In this document: positions 12,401-24,340 of the stretch, piece by piece
Layout: every line of letters starts with the position of its first letter
Numbering within the stretch: the first letter of the stretch is position 1
Notes under the pieces: model-generated
Database searches by the model: none
Seen by the model: only the letters and a program-made list of their open reading frames with translations
Told to the model about the DNA's origin: nothing
Made by a program: the position numbers and the translations under genes
Assembly: GCA_030622755.1 (NCBI GenBank)
Contig: JAUXFT010000002.1
Coordinates: 1 to 64,000, forward strand
DNA length: 64,000 nt
Direction: 5' to 3'
From: Aestuariirhabdus sp.
GTDB taxonomy: Bacteria; Pseudomonadota; Gammaproteobacteria; Pseudomonadales; Aestuariirhabdaceae

Positions 12401-12677
12401 CATAAGCTGAACCATCAGGTCTGATAACGGTTTTAAACTTCAGGTTATTAAGAAAGAAGTCGCGATCAACGCCAGCTAACGAGAAGTCTTGTTTGGTCGC
12501 AAGTTTGGGCAGTATATCTCCCTGCCCCAACCCTTTTACCTCAATCAACTCTATCTGTGCATCTAGCGGTTGATTAAGCGTAGAACGGAGATTTATCTCC
12601 CCCAACCCCAACGCATTTACTGTAGTAGAGCTCAACGCTCCTGCTGCGGCCATAGCCAATACAAGCTTGCGAACCAT
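9480..12677 (-). CDS. fimV: FimV-like pilus assembly/polarity protein with LysM-type region and long acidic segment
   Basis: N-term LGLGEINLRSTLNQPLDAQIEL; LysM-like DTMWKIASTHRPS...LLKKGKVLRLPT; TM; Asp/Glu-rich region; C-term KLDLARAYVDMGDVDGARDILEEVLKEG. Confidence 0.95.
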   Translation of the reverse strand: MVRKLVLAMAAAGALSSTTVNALGLGEINLRSTLNQPLDAQIELIEVKGLGQGDILPKLATKQDFSLAGVDRDFFLNNLKFKTVIRPDGSAYVEVSTRKPVREPYLNFLVELQWPNGRLLREYTVLLDPPTFTEEMMPPVAPPAAAEMDSLVTRKPSKKSSSQSVSKKPVPQKPATQASQPAKETSPQVASSEVEGGTYGKTTSKDTMWKIASTHRPSSDVTVQQTMLAIQELNPDAFINQNINLLKKGKVLRLPTLDQILQTTQRKALADVALQNQEWQERRALSAPQLDASLQQAKDVDESAPVKDGTLTLSSAGTNSAGSGGTDNGTSEGEPENLDALQNELAISQERLDKAVRESSEVSSKLGELEEQVETLQRLLSLKDEQLAALQVQLAQNADEEDTDSTLEQAQPSDETATVQGEVEAEETTATEMDASTTSEMPAKEVVSDAADVVTEQGESVQSSADKSVEAVTDTEAVQPQVEQQIEPDLVIKAEPTEKPADKVVPASVPEQVEDSGLLDELLQNPLYMYAGAGVLALLLVLMLVSRRKSDDELVEGSDLKDLAEEGDSSDEQLSETDQLESSEDGQSEEAFALGGDEELQQDEITTAQTADALGEADIYIAYGRYTQAVELLTSAISKEPARADLRVKLLEAYAEMQDVEAFVQQENELSALGDSIAMQEAEIFKNKFASGVLDSVDSAAGIGEADLEIDDLDEALHLDEMDSVDAPIEFSIDDLDLDSSEESFEAELSSDEVVELADDDVLEALEFDLDGDSDLSSEENLLADLESGLGDDLDSELDLELDELGDIDEKEFSLDEELSLDGTDEDSFELEDVDEESGLEFDVAGGIDVSEEIDNSELTLSTDLDEELLDDELDASLDANETVSDDFEFELGDVNLEEVEASEEKSESAGDSNDTELEESADIGSAEDLVETQLSDIEFELDENSVSDLKATDSEADSLEASSNESLDADQGDDVEIPGFDSDISALDEATESLVAEFDEESDEEMDEEFDFLAGTNETATKLDLARAYVDMGDVDGARDILEEVLKEGDESQLKEARELIDKI

Positions 12678-13077
12678 ATTATTTTAGTCCTTCGTTTCTG
12701 TCTTTGCCTAACCCGCCCGACATCAGGAGCTTTTCAGCCCGTCACCCCAAAGCAAGAGCAGAAAACCTGCAACAAAAGACTCGACCCCCGCCAAACTCTT
12801 GTCACCGGCTTTATTTTTATATACTAGCCGAATATCAAAATAAGCTAGAAAATTTATGCACAAGTTCCAGTAAGTATCAATTATATCTAGTCTTTTATCA
12901 ATATCTCTACACACTGCGTAAAAATTTGCTGAGAATTTTTCTCATTTTTTCGACGTAATGCACAAAACCGCAACCTACGGTCAAAACATACACACACCAC
13001 GCCCTGACAAAACAAGGCCATAAGTTAAATAGTATGAAGTAGTGCACATAAGGTTTTTAATGACTGAAGGTAATCAC

Positions 13078-13111
13078 ATGCACTGGTAGCAATTCCCTAC
13101 CAACAGTGCAT
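13078..13111 (-). terminator. Stem-loop downstream of asd (possible terminator)
   Basis: ATGCACTG-GTAG...CTAC-caa-CAGTGCAT inverted repeat just after the asd stop; no strong T tract. Confidence 0.4.
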
Positions 13112-13121
13112 ATAACTATTT

Positions 13122-14234
13122 CTACGCACTCTGCAAGATACGAAGCATACGCCTCAAAGGTTCTGCCGCACCCCACAACAACTGATCACCAACAGAGAAT
13201 GCGGAAAGATAATCAGACCCCATATTCAGTTTGCGCAGCCGGCCCACTGGAACCGTCAAAGTTCCGGTAGTAACCGCAGGAGTCAATTGAGCGATCGTAT
13301 CTTCTCGATGATTCGGTACAACTTTCGCCCATTCATTATGCTCAGAAAGCATGGCTTCTATATCTGCCAACGGTATGTCCTGCTTAAGCTTGATCGTAAA
13401 AGCCTGACTGTGACAACGCATTGAACCGATTCTGACGCAGTTACCATCAACGACTATCGGATCAGCGCTACGCCCTAAAATCTTATTGGTTTCAACTTGC
13501 CCTTTCCATTCTTCACGGCTTTGGCCATTTTCCAGCTCGCTGTCTATCCAGGGAATCAGACTGCCCGCCAAAGGCACCCCAAACTGAGCAGCCGGAAAAT
13601 CTTGCGCCAACATTTTTTCAGATACCTTACGATCAATATCCAAAATAGCGCTTGATGGTGTTGCCAGCTCGGAGGCTACTGCAGATTGCAACGAACCCAT
13701 CTGGTTTAATAGTTCGCGCATATTTTGTGCACCAGCCCCTGATGCGGCCTGGTAGGTTTGGGACGTTAACCACTCAATCTTGTCATTAGCAAACAAACCG
13801 CCCAAAGCCATCATCATCAGGCTAACGGTACAGTTACCTCCTACGAAGGTTTTGGCACCCACATCCAACGCACGATCAATAACCGATCGATTCACTGGAT
13901 CCAGAACGATCACGCTATCTTCTGCCATACGTAAAGCTGATGCAGCATCTATCCAGTAACCGTTCCAGCCATTCGCCCTAAGCGGCCGATAAACTGACTT
14001 GGTGTAATCACCCCCCTGACAGCTAACCAATACATCCATCTGCGACAGTTCAGATATATTCCCAGCATCTTTCAGCGCAGGGATCGGCTTACCTACTTCA
14101 GGACCAACCTGCCCAACCTGTGAAGTGGTGAAGAATACGGGTTCAATGTCCCTGAAGTCATTCTCTTCCAGCATGCGCTGCATCAATACCGAACCGACCA
14201 TTCCGCGCCAGCCAACAAAACCTACTTTTAACAT
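13122..14234 (-). CDS. asd: Aspartate-semialdehyde dehydrogenase
   Basis: [33 protein letters not shown] catalytic Cys. Confidence 0.96.
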   Translation of the reverse strand: MLKVGFVGWRGMVGSVLMQRMLEENDFRDIEPVFFTTSQVGQVGPEVGKPIPALKDAGNISELSQMDVLVSCQGGDYTKSVYRPLRANGWNGYWIDAASALRMAEDSVIVLDPVNRSVIDRALDVGAKTFVGGNCTVSLMMMALGGLFANDKIEWLTSQTYQAASGAGAQNMRELLNQMGSLQSAVASELATPSSAILDIDRKVSEKMLAQDFPAAQFGVPLAGSLIPWIDSELENGQSREEWKGQVETNKILGRSADPIVVDGNCVRIGSMRCHSQAFTIKLKQDIPLADIEAMLSEHNEWAKVVPNHREDTIAQLTPAVTTGTLTVPVGRLRKLNMGSDYLSAFSVGDQLLWGAAEPLRRMLRILQSA

Positions 14235-14264
14235 AACTTAACTCCTAAGAGAAAACGCCCGCTT

Positions 14265-15344
14265 TTAAGCAAGCGCTTCCAGAACCGCTTTACCCATCTC
14301 GTTTGTGGAAACTTTTCTGCAACCTTCAGAATAAATATCCCCGGTGCGCAATCCACTATCCAGAACCTGGCTAACGGCCACTTCAATGGCGTCCGCTGCT
14401 TCGATTTCATTAAGGGAGTAGCGCAGCATCATCGCTACTGAAAGAATGGTGGCTAACGGGTTGGCAATACCCTGTCCGGCAATATCAGGGGCAGAGCCAT
14501 GACAGGGTTCATACATACCCTTGCCGGATTCATCGAGAGAAGCCGAAGGCAACATACCAATAGAACCTGTCAACATTGCTGCCGCATCCGATAGAATATC
14601 CCCAAACATATTTCCGGTTACGATGACATCAAACTGCTTGGGAGCACGAACAAGTTGCATGGCAGCATTATCAACATACATATGACTCAATTCGACATCA
14701 GGATATTCCTTGGACATCTCGTCCATGATTTCCCGCCACAATACGGTAACTTCTAGAACATTTGCCTTATCTACAGAGCAAAGTTTACCGCCCCGCTTTC
14801 TAGCTGCCTCAAACGCTACCCGACCGATTCTACGAATCTCTGACTCTGAGTAGACATAGGTGTTATAGCCCTGACGCTCACCATTTTCGAGGGTACGAAT
14901 CCCTCTTGGTTGACCAAAATAAATTCCTCCAGTCAACTCGCGTACGATCAGGATATCCAGACCAGAAACCACTTCAGGCTTCAGCGTTGACGCTTCAGCC
15001 AGCTGCGGGTAAAGAATTGCCGGACGTAAATTACCGAACAATTGCAAGCCGGATCGCAAGCCTAGCAAGCCTTTCTCAGGGCGAATAGCCATATCAAGGG
15101 AATCCCATTTGGGACCACCAACCGCACCCAACAGAATCGCGTCAACCTCTTTGGCCTTCGATAGCGTTTCATCCGGCAAAGGCACGCCAAACTTGTCTAT
15201 AGCCCCACCACCCACCAAAGCGTGATCCAACTCCAGATCGATAGAAAACTTATCCCGCACCCGCTCAAGAACACTGACCGCTTCTGCGGTAATTTCAGGC
15301 CCGATACCATCACCTGGCAACACCAGTACTTTCTTACTCATCAT
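14265..15344 (-). CDS. leuB: 3-isopropylmalate dehydrogenase
   Basis: [11 protein letters not shown]...[29 protein letters not shown]. Confidence 0.97.
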   Translation of the reverse strand: MMSKKVLVLPGDGIGPEITAEAVSVLERVRDKFSIDLELDHALVGGGAIDKFGVPLPDETLSKAKEVDAILLGAVGGPKWDSLDMAIRPEKGLLGLRSGLQLFGNLRPAILYPQLAEASTLKPEVVSGLDILIVRELTGGIYFGQPRGIRTLENGERQGYNTYVYSESEIRRIGRVAFEAARKRGGKLCSVDKANVLEVTVLWREIMDEMSKEYPDVELSHMYVDNAAMQLVRAPKQFDVIVTGNMFGDILSDAAAMLTGSIGMLPSASLDESGKGMYEPCHGSAPDIAGQGIANPLATILSVAMMLRYSLNEIEAADAIEVAVSQVLDSGLRTGDIYSEGCRKVSTNEMGKAVLEALA

Positions 15345-15372
15345 TCAAAACCTGCGTAAATAAAGACGATAA

Positions 15373-16020
15373 CTACTTTATGGCACCAAATAGCCAAGGA
15401 TTCTTTTTAATGTGTTTCTGCTCATAACTTCGGATGAGAGATTCATCCTCAAGCGTCAAACCGATATCATCCAGCCCATTTATCAGGCAGTGACGACGAA
15501 ATGCATCTATTGAGAACGCAATCTCTTCTCCATCAGGCTTTACGATGACTTCGCGATCAAGATCTATTGCCAACTGATAGCCTTCTAAAGAAGCCACTTC
15601 GTTGAATAATTGATCGACATCATCATCCAAAAGAGAGATCGGCAATATTCCATTTTTAAAACAATTATTGTAAAAAATATCTGCAAAACCCGGTGCAATA
15701 ACACATCTGAAACCATAATCTTCGAGCGCCCAGGGAGCATGCTCACGACTGGATCCACAGCCAAAATTTTGTCTCGCCAACAAAATAGATGCACCCTGGT
15801 AACGCGACTTATTCAACACGAACTCAGGATTCAATGGACGACCACTGCAATCCTGATCAGGTTGCCCCTCATCCAGATAACGCAGTTCATCAAATAAATT
15901 AGGGCCAAAGCCACTGCGTTTGATCGACTTAAGAAACTGTTTCGGAATAATCATATCGGTATCCACATTGGCGCGATCAAGGGGCGCAACAATACCGTTC
16001 AACTGAGTAAATTTTTTCAT
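15373..16020 (-). CDS. leuD: 3-isopropylmalate dehydratase small subunit
   Basis: [27 protein letters not shown]. Confidence 0.97.
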   Translation of the reverse strand: MKKFTQLNGIVAPLDRANVDTDMIIPKQFLKSIKRSGFGPNLFDELRYLDEGQPDQDCSGRPLNPEFVLNKSRYQGASILLARQNFGCGSSREHAPWALEDYGFRCVIAPGFADIFYNNCFKNGILPISLLDDDVDQLFNEVASLEGYQLAIDLDREVIVKPDGEEIAFSIDAFRRHCLINGLDDIGLTLEDESLIRSYEQKHIKKNPWLFGAIK

Positions 16021-16051
16021 TTAACTGCCACCTGTTTCATATACCAACTTC

Positions 16052-17485
16052 TTAATTCATCTCTCGATTCAGTTCTCGGACATCAACAAAGTGTCCCTTT
16101 ATCGCAGCAGCAGCGGCCATTGCAGGGCTCACCAGATGCGTTCGACCGCCAAAACCCTGACGTCCTTCAAAATTTCGATTAGACGTTGAGGCGCAATGTT
16201 CACCTGCACCTAATTTGTCCGCATTCATTGCAAGGCACATCGAACAACCTGGTTCCCGCCACTCAAAACCTGCGTCAGTAAAGATCTTATCCAATCCTTC
16301 ACGCTCAGCTTGCTCCTTGATCAACCCTGAACCGGGTACTACCAGGGCCTGTTTGATGGACGAAGACACTTTACGGCCCTTAACAACATTTGCCGCTGCC
16401 CGAAGATCTTCAATTCTGGAATTCGTACAGGAGCCGATAAATACACGATCAAGCTTTATATCTGTGATTTTTTGGCCGGCTTGTAAGCCCATATACTCTA
16501 GAGCTCGACTTGTACTAATACTTTGAGTTTCATCTTTTATCTTCGCTGGATCAGGCACAATACCATCCACAGGGCCGACCATTTCAGGAGATGTTCCCCA
16601 GGTCACTTGCGGGATAATTTTATCTCCCTGTAACACCACCACACGATCGAATTCCGCTTCTTCATCTGAGACCAGATCCTGCCAGGCCTCTACCGCTTTA
16701 TCCCAGTCGTCTTTTTTCGGAGCATAGGGTCGGCCTTTCACATACTCGATAGTCTGCTCATCAACCGCAACCATACCGGCCCGCGCACCAGCTTCTATAG
16801 CCATATTACAAAGCGTCATACGCCCTTCCATGCTCAACGAGCGAATAGCATCCCCACCAAACTCAATGGCACAGCCATTTCCACCGGCGGTACCTATTTC
16901 GCCGATAATAGCCAATACAACGTCCTTAGCCGTTACCCCATCACCTAGCTGACCATCTACCCGAACCAGCATATTCTGCATCTTCTTCGTAACCAGGCAT
17001 TGAGTAGTCAATACATGCTCAACTTCCGAGGTACCAATACCATGTGCAAGCGCACCAAATGCACCATGCGTTGAAGTATGCGAATCACCACAGACAACCG
17101 TCATACCGGGAAGAGTTGCTCCCTGCTCCGGCCCGACCACATGAACGATACCCTGACGGCGATCATTCATACGAAACTCCTGCACGCCAAATTCGCGACA
17201 GTTGTCATCCAGGGTCTGAACCTGGATTCTCGACACGGTATCAACGATGCCCTCAATACCAGCCATACGTTCATTACTGGTAGTCGGGACGTTGTGATCA
17301 GGAGTCGCTAGATTGGCGTCTATCCGCCAGGGTTGACGACCAGCCAACCGTAAGCCCTCAAAAGCCTGGGGAGAAGTTACTTCGTGCAATAATTGACGGT
17401 CGATATAGATCAATGCCGATCCATCATCTCGCTGTTTAACCAGGTGTGCATCCCACAACTTGTCATACAGGGTTTTTGCTGCCAT
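16052..17485 (-). CDS. leuC: 3-isopropylmalate dehydratase large subunit
   Basis: [47 protein letters not shown]; start placed at Met 17485. Confidence 0.97.
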   Translation of the reverse strand: MAAKTLYDKLWDAHLVKQRDDGSALIYIDRQLLHEVTSPQAFEGLRLAGRQPWRIDANLATPDHNVPTTSNERMAGIEGIVDTVSRIQVQTLDDNCREFGVQEFRMNDRRQGIVHVVGPEQGATLPGMTVVCGDSHTSTHGAFGALAHGIGTSEVEHVLTTQCLVTKKMQNMLVRVDGQLGDGVTAKDVVLAIIGEIGTAGGNGCAIEFGGDAIRSLSMEGRMTLCNMAIEAGARAGMVAVDEQTIEYVKGRPYAPKKDDWDKAVEAWQDLVSDEEAEFDRVVVLQGDKIIPQVTWGTSPEMVGPVDGIVPDPAKIKDETQSISTSRALEYMGLQAGQKITDIKLDRVFIGSCTNSRIEDLRAAANVVKGRKVSSSIKQALVVPGSGLIKEQAEREGLDKIFTDAGFEWREPGCSMCLAMNADKLGAGEHCASTSNRNFEGRQGFGGRTHLVSPAMAAAAAIKGHFVDVRELNREMN

Positions 17486-17684
17486 TGATTTAGCCTCATT
17501 CAAAACGTGCAAACTACGCGACAAGCGTAGCGTTAAATCCAATTCCATCAACTTCATCCACTAACCATTTCGGCAAAAGAGAAGTTATTATGGGCGCCAT
17601 GCTAATCCTCAAAATGAAATAAAACAAATTCATATTTGTTATGCTTCGCATGACCACGAGGAATACATGGAAATCCAGTTCATT

Positions 17685-18563
17685 ATGGAAACCAGCGCAC
17701 TTCAAGCTTTTATAGCTGTAGCGGAAGCAGGATCATTCTCCCAGGCAGGCGAGCGCCTTCATCTCACGCAACCCGCTGTCAGCAAACGCATCGCTTCTCT
17801 CGAAACCCAACTCAATGCGCGACTGTTTGACCGCATAGGGCGCCAAATCAACCTGACCGAAGCGGGCCAAACCCTTCTGCCAAAAGCTTATGGGATACTG
17901 GCAGAACTCGCTGACGCTCGGCGACAACTAAATAACCTGAAAAACGATGTTAGCGGCTCATTATCTCTATCCACCAGCCACCATATTGGATTACATCGTC
18001 TGGCCCCGATACTGCGCCAATTTAGTCGCCAGTATCCAGAGGTTGCACTTGATATCCATTTTGTTGATTCCGAGGTCGCCTATGAGGAAGTGTTACATGG
18101 CCAGATCGAGCTCGGTATCATCACTCTGGCACCAGAGCGAAAAGAGATGATTCACTCCGTACAGGTATGGCGAGACCCCCTGTGTTTTGTGGTATCGACC
18201 GAGCACCCGTTAGCACAACGAGGGACACTCACGATAAAAGAACTCAGCGAATATCATGCAATTTTCCCGGGTGCCAATACCTTTACTCATCACATCGTAA
18301 AAGGTCTGTTCAGTGAGCATCAACTCACACTAAAAGTATCTATGGCAACCAACTATCTGGAGACCATCAAAATGATGGTCTCTATCGGACTCGCCTGGAG
18401 TGTACTACCTCAGTCCATGCTGGATGATGACATCACCCAACTTCAGGTAAAAGGTGCGTCACTGGAGCGAGAGCTCGGCTATATTCATCATACCGAACGT
18501 ACTTTGTCCAATGCTGCACGCGCGTTTATCGATATTTTACAAACTCATCGAGAAATCAACTGA
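17685..18563 (+). CDS. LysR family transcriptional regulator, divergent from leuC
   Basis: N-term HTH METSALQAFIAVAEAGSFSQAGERLHLTQPAVSKRIASLE plus LysR substrate domain. Confidence 0.93.
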   Translation: METSALQAFIAVAEAGSFSQAGERLHLTQPAVSKRIASLETQLNARLFDRIGRQINLTEAGQTLLPKAYGILAELADARRQLNNLKNDVSGSLSLSTSHHIGLHRLAPILRQFSRQYPEVALDIHFVDSEVAYEEVLHGQIELGIITLAPERKEMIHSVQVWRDPLCFVVSTEHPLAQRGTLTIKELSEYHAIFPGANTFTHHIVKGLFSEHQLTLKVSMATNYLETIKMMVSIGLAWSVLPQSMLDDDITQLQVKGASLERELGYIHHTERTLSNAARAFIDILQTHREIN

Positions 18564-19064
18564 ATGAAACATCTGCTGCTGATGCGCCACGCTAAATCGA
18601 GCTGGAAAGATCCTGCTCTATCTGATTTCGATCGCCCACTTAATGGCAGGGGAAGGCGCACAGCTCCACGAATGGGAGCGTTGCTCTCCTCCACTACCCA
18701 TTACCCTCAAGTTATACTTTGCAGTACCGCCCAACGAGCACAACAAACGGCGTCACTGATAATAGCCAGTTTATCTACAAAACCTGTATTGCTACTGGAA
18801 GAGTCTCTGTATGCTGCTTCGGCACAGGGCATACTTCAAGCCGTATCACAAACCGATGATCGCTGCATGTCTCTACTGGTCATTGCCCATAATCCCGGGC
18901 TTGAGGAGCTAGCATCAGAGCTGGACGGAGACTTTTGCGATGCACTTCCCACCGCCTCAGTTGTGGATATCGAATGCGATATTAGTCACTGGCAAGAGAT
19001 CTCACCAGAATGTGGCCAGGTACAAACGCTCTATTGTCCGCGACAGCTGTTTCCAGATGCATGA
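18564..19064 (+). CDS. Histidine phosphatase family protein (SixA-like)
   Basis: MKHLLLMRHAKSSWKD RHG motif; VIAHNPGLEELAS. Confidence 0.9.
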   Translation: MKHLLLMRHAKSSWKDPALSDFDRPLNGRGRRTAPRMGALLSSTTHYPQVILCSTAQRAQQTASLIIASLSTKPVLLLEESLYAASAQGILQAVSQTDDRCMSLLVIAHNPGLEELASELDGDFCDALPTASVVDIECDISHWQEISPECGQVQTLYCPRQLFPDA

Positions 19065-20212
19065 CGATCCACATCAACGCAGCGCCATACCACTAGAGCC
19101 GCCACCATACTTATCAATCCAGCGCCGATAAATGTCCAGCTTCCCCCACCCCACTCCCAGGCATAACCTGAAATAAGTGCCCCCAATGCGGCACCGCCAC
19201 CGAAACTGATTCCGCTATAAAATGCCTGTCCCTGGCCCGCGTGGACAGTACCAAATATTTGTCGAACATATTCAATGGAAGCCGCATGAAAACTGCCAAA
19301 AGTTGCTGCATGCAGTAACTGAGTCAGTACCACGATCACAAAGTTTTCCGCATACAACCCCAACAACAACCAACGCAGCGCTGCGAGGATTAAAGCAGAC
19401 AGTAGTAGCCACTTAACTCCGACCGAAGGCATCAAACGGTGCATAAACCAGAAAAGGATTATCTCGGCCATCACTCCCAGCGCCCAGAGCACGCCTATAA
19501 GAGCGCTACTGTGTCCCAGATCAGCCATGTAAATGCTAAAAAAGGTGTAATAAGGGCCGTGTCCGACTTGCATCAACGCGGCGGCCAGAAAAAAGCTTAA
19601 AACATCTCGCCTCTTTAATATCGGCAAAAAACCACGGGTTGATTCATGACTTAACTGGACAGGCTTGTCTCTAACCGTCCAAGAGGCAAGCAACATCCCG
19701 GTCATCGCAACGATCATAAGCCAGGGCAGGATCTGTATTCCCAATTCGCCTATTAATACCCCGGCAACGAGCACCATAACGGTAAAACCAACCGAGCCCC
19801 ATAAGCGAATACGACTGTAATGATGCGGTTTATCCCCCAATCGCGCCAAAGTGACCACTTCAAACTGCGGCAATATGGCATTCCAGAACAAACTGTAACA
19901 GGCGATAACGATCGCCAGCGGCCAATAGTTTCTCAACAAAGGCACTACACAGAAAATCAGCAGTGTCGCCAGCGCCCCGAAACGAACCAGCGCCATACGA
20001 TGCCCATAGCGATCTGTCAGCCACCCCCACAAGCTCGGGGCAAACACCTTGGTTAGCATCAATACAGCGGTCAGCTGGCCAATCTCAGCCGCGCCGAACG
20101 AGAGACTTTGCAAGTAGGGTGACCAGTAAGGAGCCTGGGCACCCAGAATCGCAAAATAAAAGAAATAAAATAGGGACAGGTTCACGCCCTGCGTATCGGA
20201 GCGTGTTTCCAT
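19031..20212 (-). CDS. MFS transporter (3-phenylpropionate/HcaT-like family)
   Basis: About 12 hydrophobic segments; LFYFFYFAILGAQAPYWSPYLQSLSFGAAEIGQL and WGSVGF motifs. Confidence 0.85.
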   Translation of the reverse strand: METRSDTQGVNLSLFYFFYFAILGAQAPYWSPYLQSLSFGAAEIGQLTAVLMLTKVFAPSLWGWLTDRYGHRMALVRFGALATLLIFCVVPLLRNYWPLAIVIACYSLFWNAILPQFEVVTLARLGDKPHHYSRIRLWGSVGFTVMVLVAGVLIGELGIQILPWLMIVAMTGMLLASWTVRDKPVQLSHESTRGFLPILKRRDVLSFFLAAALMQVGHGPYYTFFSIYMADLGHSSALIGVLWALGVMAEIILFWFMHRLMPSVGVKWLLLSALILAALRWLLLGLYAENFVIVVLTQLLHAATFGSFHAASIEYVRQIFGTVHAGQGQAFYSGISFGGGAALGALISGYAWEWGGGSWTFIGAGLISMVAALVVWRCVDVDRHASGNSCRGQ

Positions 20213-20219
20213 TTAATAG

Positions 20220-21320
20220 TTACTCTGGAGCTTGTGCAGGAATCACCGGAGTCGGAGACATCACCCCTGCATTCTGCGCTCGATGACGCAACCAGTGATC
20301 CATCAAGACAATCGCCAACATCGCCTCAGCAATCGGTGTCGCTCGAATGCCAACACAGGGATCATGGCGTCCCTTGGTAATAACTTCGATAGGATTGCCT
20401 TGCATATCCACACTGCGACCAGGCAAGTGCAAACTTGAGGTGGGCTTCAATGCAAGATGGGCAACAATTTCCTGACCACTGGATATTCCACCCAAAATGC
20501 CACCCGCATGATTAGACAGGAATCCCTCAGGTGTCATCTCGTCCCGATGCTCAGTGCCCTTCTGTTCCACACAGGCAAACCCTGCACCGATCTCAACACC
20601 TTTAACCGCGTTGATACTCATCAAGGCGTGCGCGATATCCGCATCCAGCCGGTCAAAAACAGGTTCTCCCAGCCCCGGAATTACACCGCTGGCGGTCACG
20701 GTAAGGCGAGCTCCAATTGAGTTACCTTCCTTTCGCAACCGATCCATGTACTGTTCCATCTCGGCTACTTTATCGACATCAGGGCAAAAGAAGGGGTTCT
20801 CTCCAACCTGATTCCAATCTACTTTTTCGATCGAGACAGGACCCAACTGAGAGAGATAACCTCGAACCATTACCCCCTGACTCGCCAAGAACTGCTTGGC
20901 AATAGATCCTGCCGCTACACGCATTGCTGTTTCACGCGCAGAAGAGCGTCCTCCTCCACGGTAGTCACGAAAACCATATTTTTGTGTGTAAGTGTAATCT
21001 GCATGACCAGGGCGAAATTGCTGCGCAATATTGGCGTAATCTCGTGAACGCTGATCTGTATTTTCTATCACCAGGCCTATAGGTGTACCGGTAGTCTTAC
21101 CTTCAAAAACACCGGATAAGATCTTTACCTGATCTGCTTCCCGTCTCTGCGTTGTATGGCGCGAGGTACCCGGTTTACGACGATCCAGATCAACTTGCAG
21201 AATGGATTCATCGATCTCGATACCCGGAGGGCAACCATCAACGATACAACCCAGCGCGGGACCGTGTGACTCACCGAACGAAGTAACGGTGAATAACTTT
21301 CCAAACGTGTTTCCTGACAT
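20220..21320 (-). CDS. aroC: Chorismate synthase
   Basis: [60 protein letters not shown]. Confidence 0.98.
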   Translation of the reverse strand: MSGNTFGKLFTVTSFGESHGPALGCIVDGCPPGIEIDESILQVDLDRRKPGTSRHTTQRREADQVKILSGVFEGKTTGTPIGLVIENTDQRSRDYANIAQQFRPGHADYTYTQKYGFRDYRGGGRSSARETAMRVAAGSIAKQFLASQGVMVRGYLSQLGPVSIEKVDWNQVGENPFFCPDVDKVAEMEQYMDRLRKEGNSIGARLTVTASGVIPGLGEPVFDRLDADIAHALMSINAVKGVEIGAGFACVEQKGTEHRDEMTPEGFLSNHAGGILGGISSGQEIVAHLALKPTSSLHLPGRSVDMQGNPIEVITKGRHDPCVGIRATPIAEAMLAIVLMDHWLRHRAQNAGVMSPTPVIPAQAPE

Positions 21321-21437
21321 ACAAGCTCTTTCTTTTATCAATTATTCTGATGCGAACTACGAACACTTTCCGTAGTGAAGAAATTAAAACCCGTCGATTA
21401 TACCTGTTTTCACCTGTAGCGCGCGCTGGCCATACAA

Positions 21438-22421
21438 TTACTTATCAACACGCTCAATAAGCATTTGGCGAAACAGTTTCTGATGGTCCCGACATTGCTG
21501 TGCGCTAAGCACGAAGACTCCGTCTCCCCCGCTTTCAAACTCTACCCAGCTAAACGGAACCTCTGGCAATAACTCTTGTAGTGCTACCCAGCTGTTGCCA
21601 AGCTCAACCACCAGCACCCCTTCGTCGTTCAAGTAATCAGCTGCAGCGGCCAAAATCCTCCAAGCCAGATCCAGACCATCATCACCAGCAGCAAGCCCTA
21701 ACTCAGGCTCATGCTGAAATTCACTGGGCATGTCCGACAAATCCTCCACATCGACATAGGGTGGATTGCTGACAATCAAGTCATAGCGTTTGCCCTCAAG
21801 AGAGGAAAACAGATCGCTTTGATGACAATGCACTCGGCCACTGAATTCATGACGATCGACGTTAATCATAGCTACCTGCAACGCCTCACCTGACAAATCC
21901 ACCAAATCAACCAGTGCATCTGGCCAGGCATGTGCACAAGCGATACCTATGCAACCACTACCACAACACAGGTCGAGAACATGGGAAACATCTGCATCAC
22001 CCAGCCATGGCTGGAAACCGTTATCAATCATTTCCGCAATCGGAGAACGTGGTACCAGAACTCGCTCGTCAACATAGAATGGTAATCCGCAAAACCAGGC
22101 TTTATTAACCAAATAAGGGACTGGAATACGCTCATCTATACGGCGCTGAATCTGACTGGCGAGCAATTTTTGTTCATCAAAGGTTAAACGACTACTCATC
22201 AAGTCCCGATCGAAATCCCAAGGCAAGTGAAGACTTTGTAATACTAATTGCACAGCCTCATCCCAACTATTGTCGGTGCCATGCCCATAGAACAACTCCG
22301 CTTCATTAAAGCGACTGTATGCCCAACGAATATAATCCTGAATGGATATCAACCCGTCATTTGAAAACTGTCCGTTCAACCAACTAAACTCCAAATCGAG
22401 GAAAACGTTATGGTGAACCAA
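21438..22421 (-). CDS. prmB: 50S ribosomal protein L3 N5-glutamine methyltransferase
   Basis: [35 protein letters not shown]. Confidence 0.95.
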   Translation of the reverse strand: MVHHNVFLDLEFSWLNGQFSNDGLISIQDYIRWAYSRFNEAELFYGHGTDNSWDEAVQLVLQSLHLPWDFDRDLMSSRLTFDEQKLLASQIQRRIDERIPVPYLVNKAWFCGLPFYVDERVLVPRSPIAEMIDNGFQPWLGDADVSHVLDLCCGSGCIGIACAHAWPDALVDLVDLSGEALQVAMINVDRHEFSGRVHCHQSDLFSSLEGKRYDLIVSNPPYVDVEDLSDMPSEFQHEPELGLAAGDDGLDLAWRILAAAADYLNDEGVLVVELGNSWVALQELLPEVPFSWVEFESGGDGVFVLSAQQCRDHQKLFRQMLIERVDK

Positions 22422-22551
22422 AGCTCTAATATACGCTCAGCAAGGCTACAACTCAAAAGCACGGGGTTTGCGCATTGCTACTTTACACGTACAATAACGC
22501 CCCTCTATTCACCAGTCCGACCGTCGGCTCGGCTACAAAAACCTGGGTAAT

Positions 22552-23100
22552 TTGTTCATGGAACAGTCGTTTGCAGACTTAATAAGTTCAATCGGTGAAG
22601 ACCTAAACCGACCTGGCCTAAAAGACACCCCTGCTCGCGCCGCAAAAGCGTTCCAGTTCCTCAATCGCGGATACACCCAAACGCTGGACGACGTCATTAA
22701 CGATGCACTGTTTCCATCGGATAATGATGAGATGGTGATCGTCAAGGATATTGAGCTATATTCCCTGTGTGAACATCACCTTCTTCCTTTCATCGGACGC
22801 TGCCATGTTGCTTACTTACCTTCTGGTAAAGTGCTCGGCTTATCGAAAGTCGCCCGTATCGTTGATATGTTCGCACGACGCTTACAAATTCAGGAAAACC
22901 TGACTAAGCAGATCGCTGACACCATCATGCAAGTCACTGGCGCCTCAGGGGTCGGGGTAATTATCGAAGCGAAACATATGTGCATGATGATGCGAGGAGT
23001 AGAAAAACAGAACTCGGTCATGAAGACATCGGTCATGCAGGGAGCGTTTCGCAACAAACCACATACCCGGGCAGAATTCCTTTCCCTGATCAAAGACTAA
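22552..23100 (+). CDS. folE: GTP cyclohydrolase I
   Basis: [37 protein letters not shown]. Confidence 0.97.
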   Translation: MFMEQSFADLISSIGEDLNRPGLKDTPARAAKAFQFLNRGYTQTLDDVINDALFPSDNDEMVIVKDIELYSLCEHHLLPFIGRCHVAYLPSGKVLGLSKVARIVDMFARRLQIQENLTKQIADTIMQVTGASGVGVIIEAKHMCMMMRGVEKQNSVMKTSVMQGAFRNKPHTRAEFLSLIKD

Positions 23101-23126
23101 GCCACATCAAGACCTCGCATCAAAAA

Positions 23127-23153
23127 GCCGCATATTTTCATCGAATATGCGGC
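23127..23153 (-). terminator. Intrinsic terminator between convergent folE and DUF4892 gene
   Basis: GCCGCATATT-ttcatcg-AATATGCGGC with T tract on the minus strand. Confidence 0.75.
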
Positions 23154-23253
23154 TAAGACTTAATCTCCTGAAACCTGGCAACAAACCACCAGCACTACAA
23201 AAAAATTGCGCTCTTATTCCTTATCTAATCCCCCCACTTACTTCACAGAGGCT

Positions 23254-24153
23254 TTACTGAAAAATCAGGCGTAGCAGCACCTGTTCATCACTCGTACCGG
23301 GCAACAAGGCGGGGCCAACGCCTAAAATTCCAATACGATTTTTACTTATTCCCTGATCTTCCAGCAGATCAGCAACTGTCTGTGCATATTGCTCAGAGCG
23401 GCTGACCACTTCGTTGAGTTCTTCCTGGGCGACCGCAGAGCTGGATATTGAAACGGCCAGGATAAACGGCAGCCGCTTATCTTTCAGCTCATTTTTCAAT
23501 CGTAACAATGCATCTGAGCCCGGCACCGCACTTTTCTCAAGCGGCCAACCAGTGACGTCGACATACTCACCCGGAGCATCTCCCTTTCGAGCGGAGGAAC
23601 TGACAAATTGTTCCAACAAAAGATAGACCCTGCCATTACCTCGGCGAATAGCATAAACAGCCATGTACACACCCTGATTTTCGGGGTGTTCGACAATCTG
23701 GTAGAACTGCGCATTATCAGGCCCATAAAGCTGGGCTATACCAAACACCTTGTTAGCCCAGTAATTACTGCTTCCGCAACGACGCTCTTCACAGAGAAAA
23801 AGCGACTCAAATCCCTGATCTTGCATCTGCTTCTGATAATAGCGAAAAGCATCTCTATTGCTGTGCCCCTCTGGAATTCGATAAAGAATACGCGTCATCT
23901 GACCATTAGCACGAAATTCGCTATCAGCACGAACCACTCCATTAATCTTTTTAATAGAGCCCGTCACTAATTGATGGTTATTCACCAACTCATCACGAAA
24001 ATTCATAATGTATGCGTTGGGATAGCGTTCTATATTCGGTAAATCGGCACTCCCGGCGACATCTGCACCTATTACCGACGCCGCATAGAAAAACCCTAGA
24101 AAAACTACCAGCTGATTCAGTCGCACGCTACCTCCAGATTTTTTACCCGACAC
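23254..24153 (-). CDS. DUF4892 domain-containing exported protein
   Basis: Signal-like N-terminus; ADLPNIERYPNAYI...ILYRIPEGHSNRDAFRYYQKQMQDQGFESLFLCEERRCGSSNYWAN; OmpA-like C-term. Confidence 0.8.
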   Translation of the reverse strand: MSGKKSGGSVRLNQLVVFLGFFYAASVIGADVAGSADLPNIERYPNAYIMNFRDELVNNHQLVTGSIKKINGVVRADSEFRANGQMTRILYRIPEGHSNRDAFRYYQKQMQDQGFESLFLCEERRCGSSNYWANKVFGIAQLYGPDNAQFYQIVEHPENQGVYMAVYAIRRGNGRVYLLLEQFVSSSARKGDAPGEYVDVTGWPLEKSAVPGSDALLRLKNELKDKRLPFILAVSISSSAVAQEELNEVVSRSEQYAQTVADLLEDQGISKNRIGILGVGPALLPGTSDEQVLLRLIFQ

Positions 24154-24340
24154 TGTTTGCCTAATACTTCTTAACTAACACTTCTTACAAAACACTACCT
24201 GATACTTTATATGTTGTTATAGCACAGGATGTTCCAGATAAAAGTTCAGCTATCACCAAAAACCATCAAAGGAATTATAATGCCTTATTATAAGGTCTAC
24301 GTTTAAATCCTGAATTTTTCCTGGGGAACCCCTGACTCGT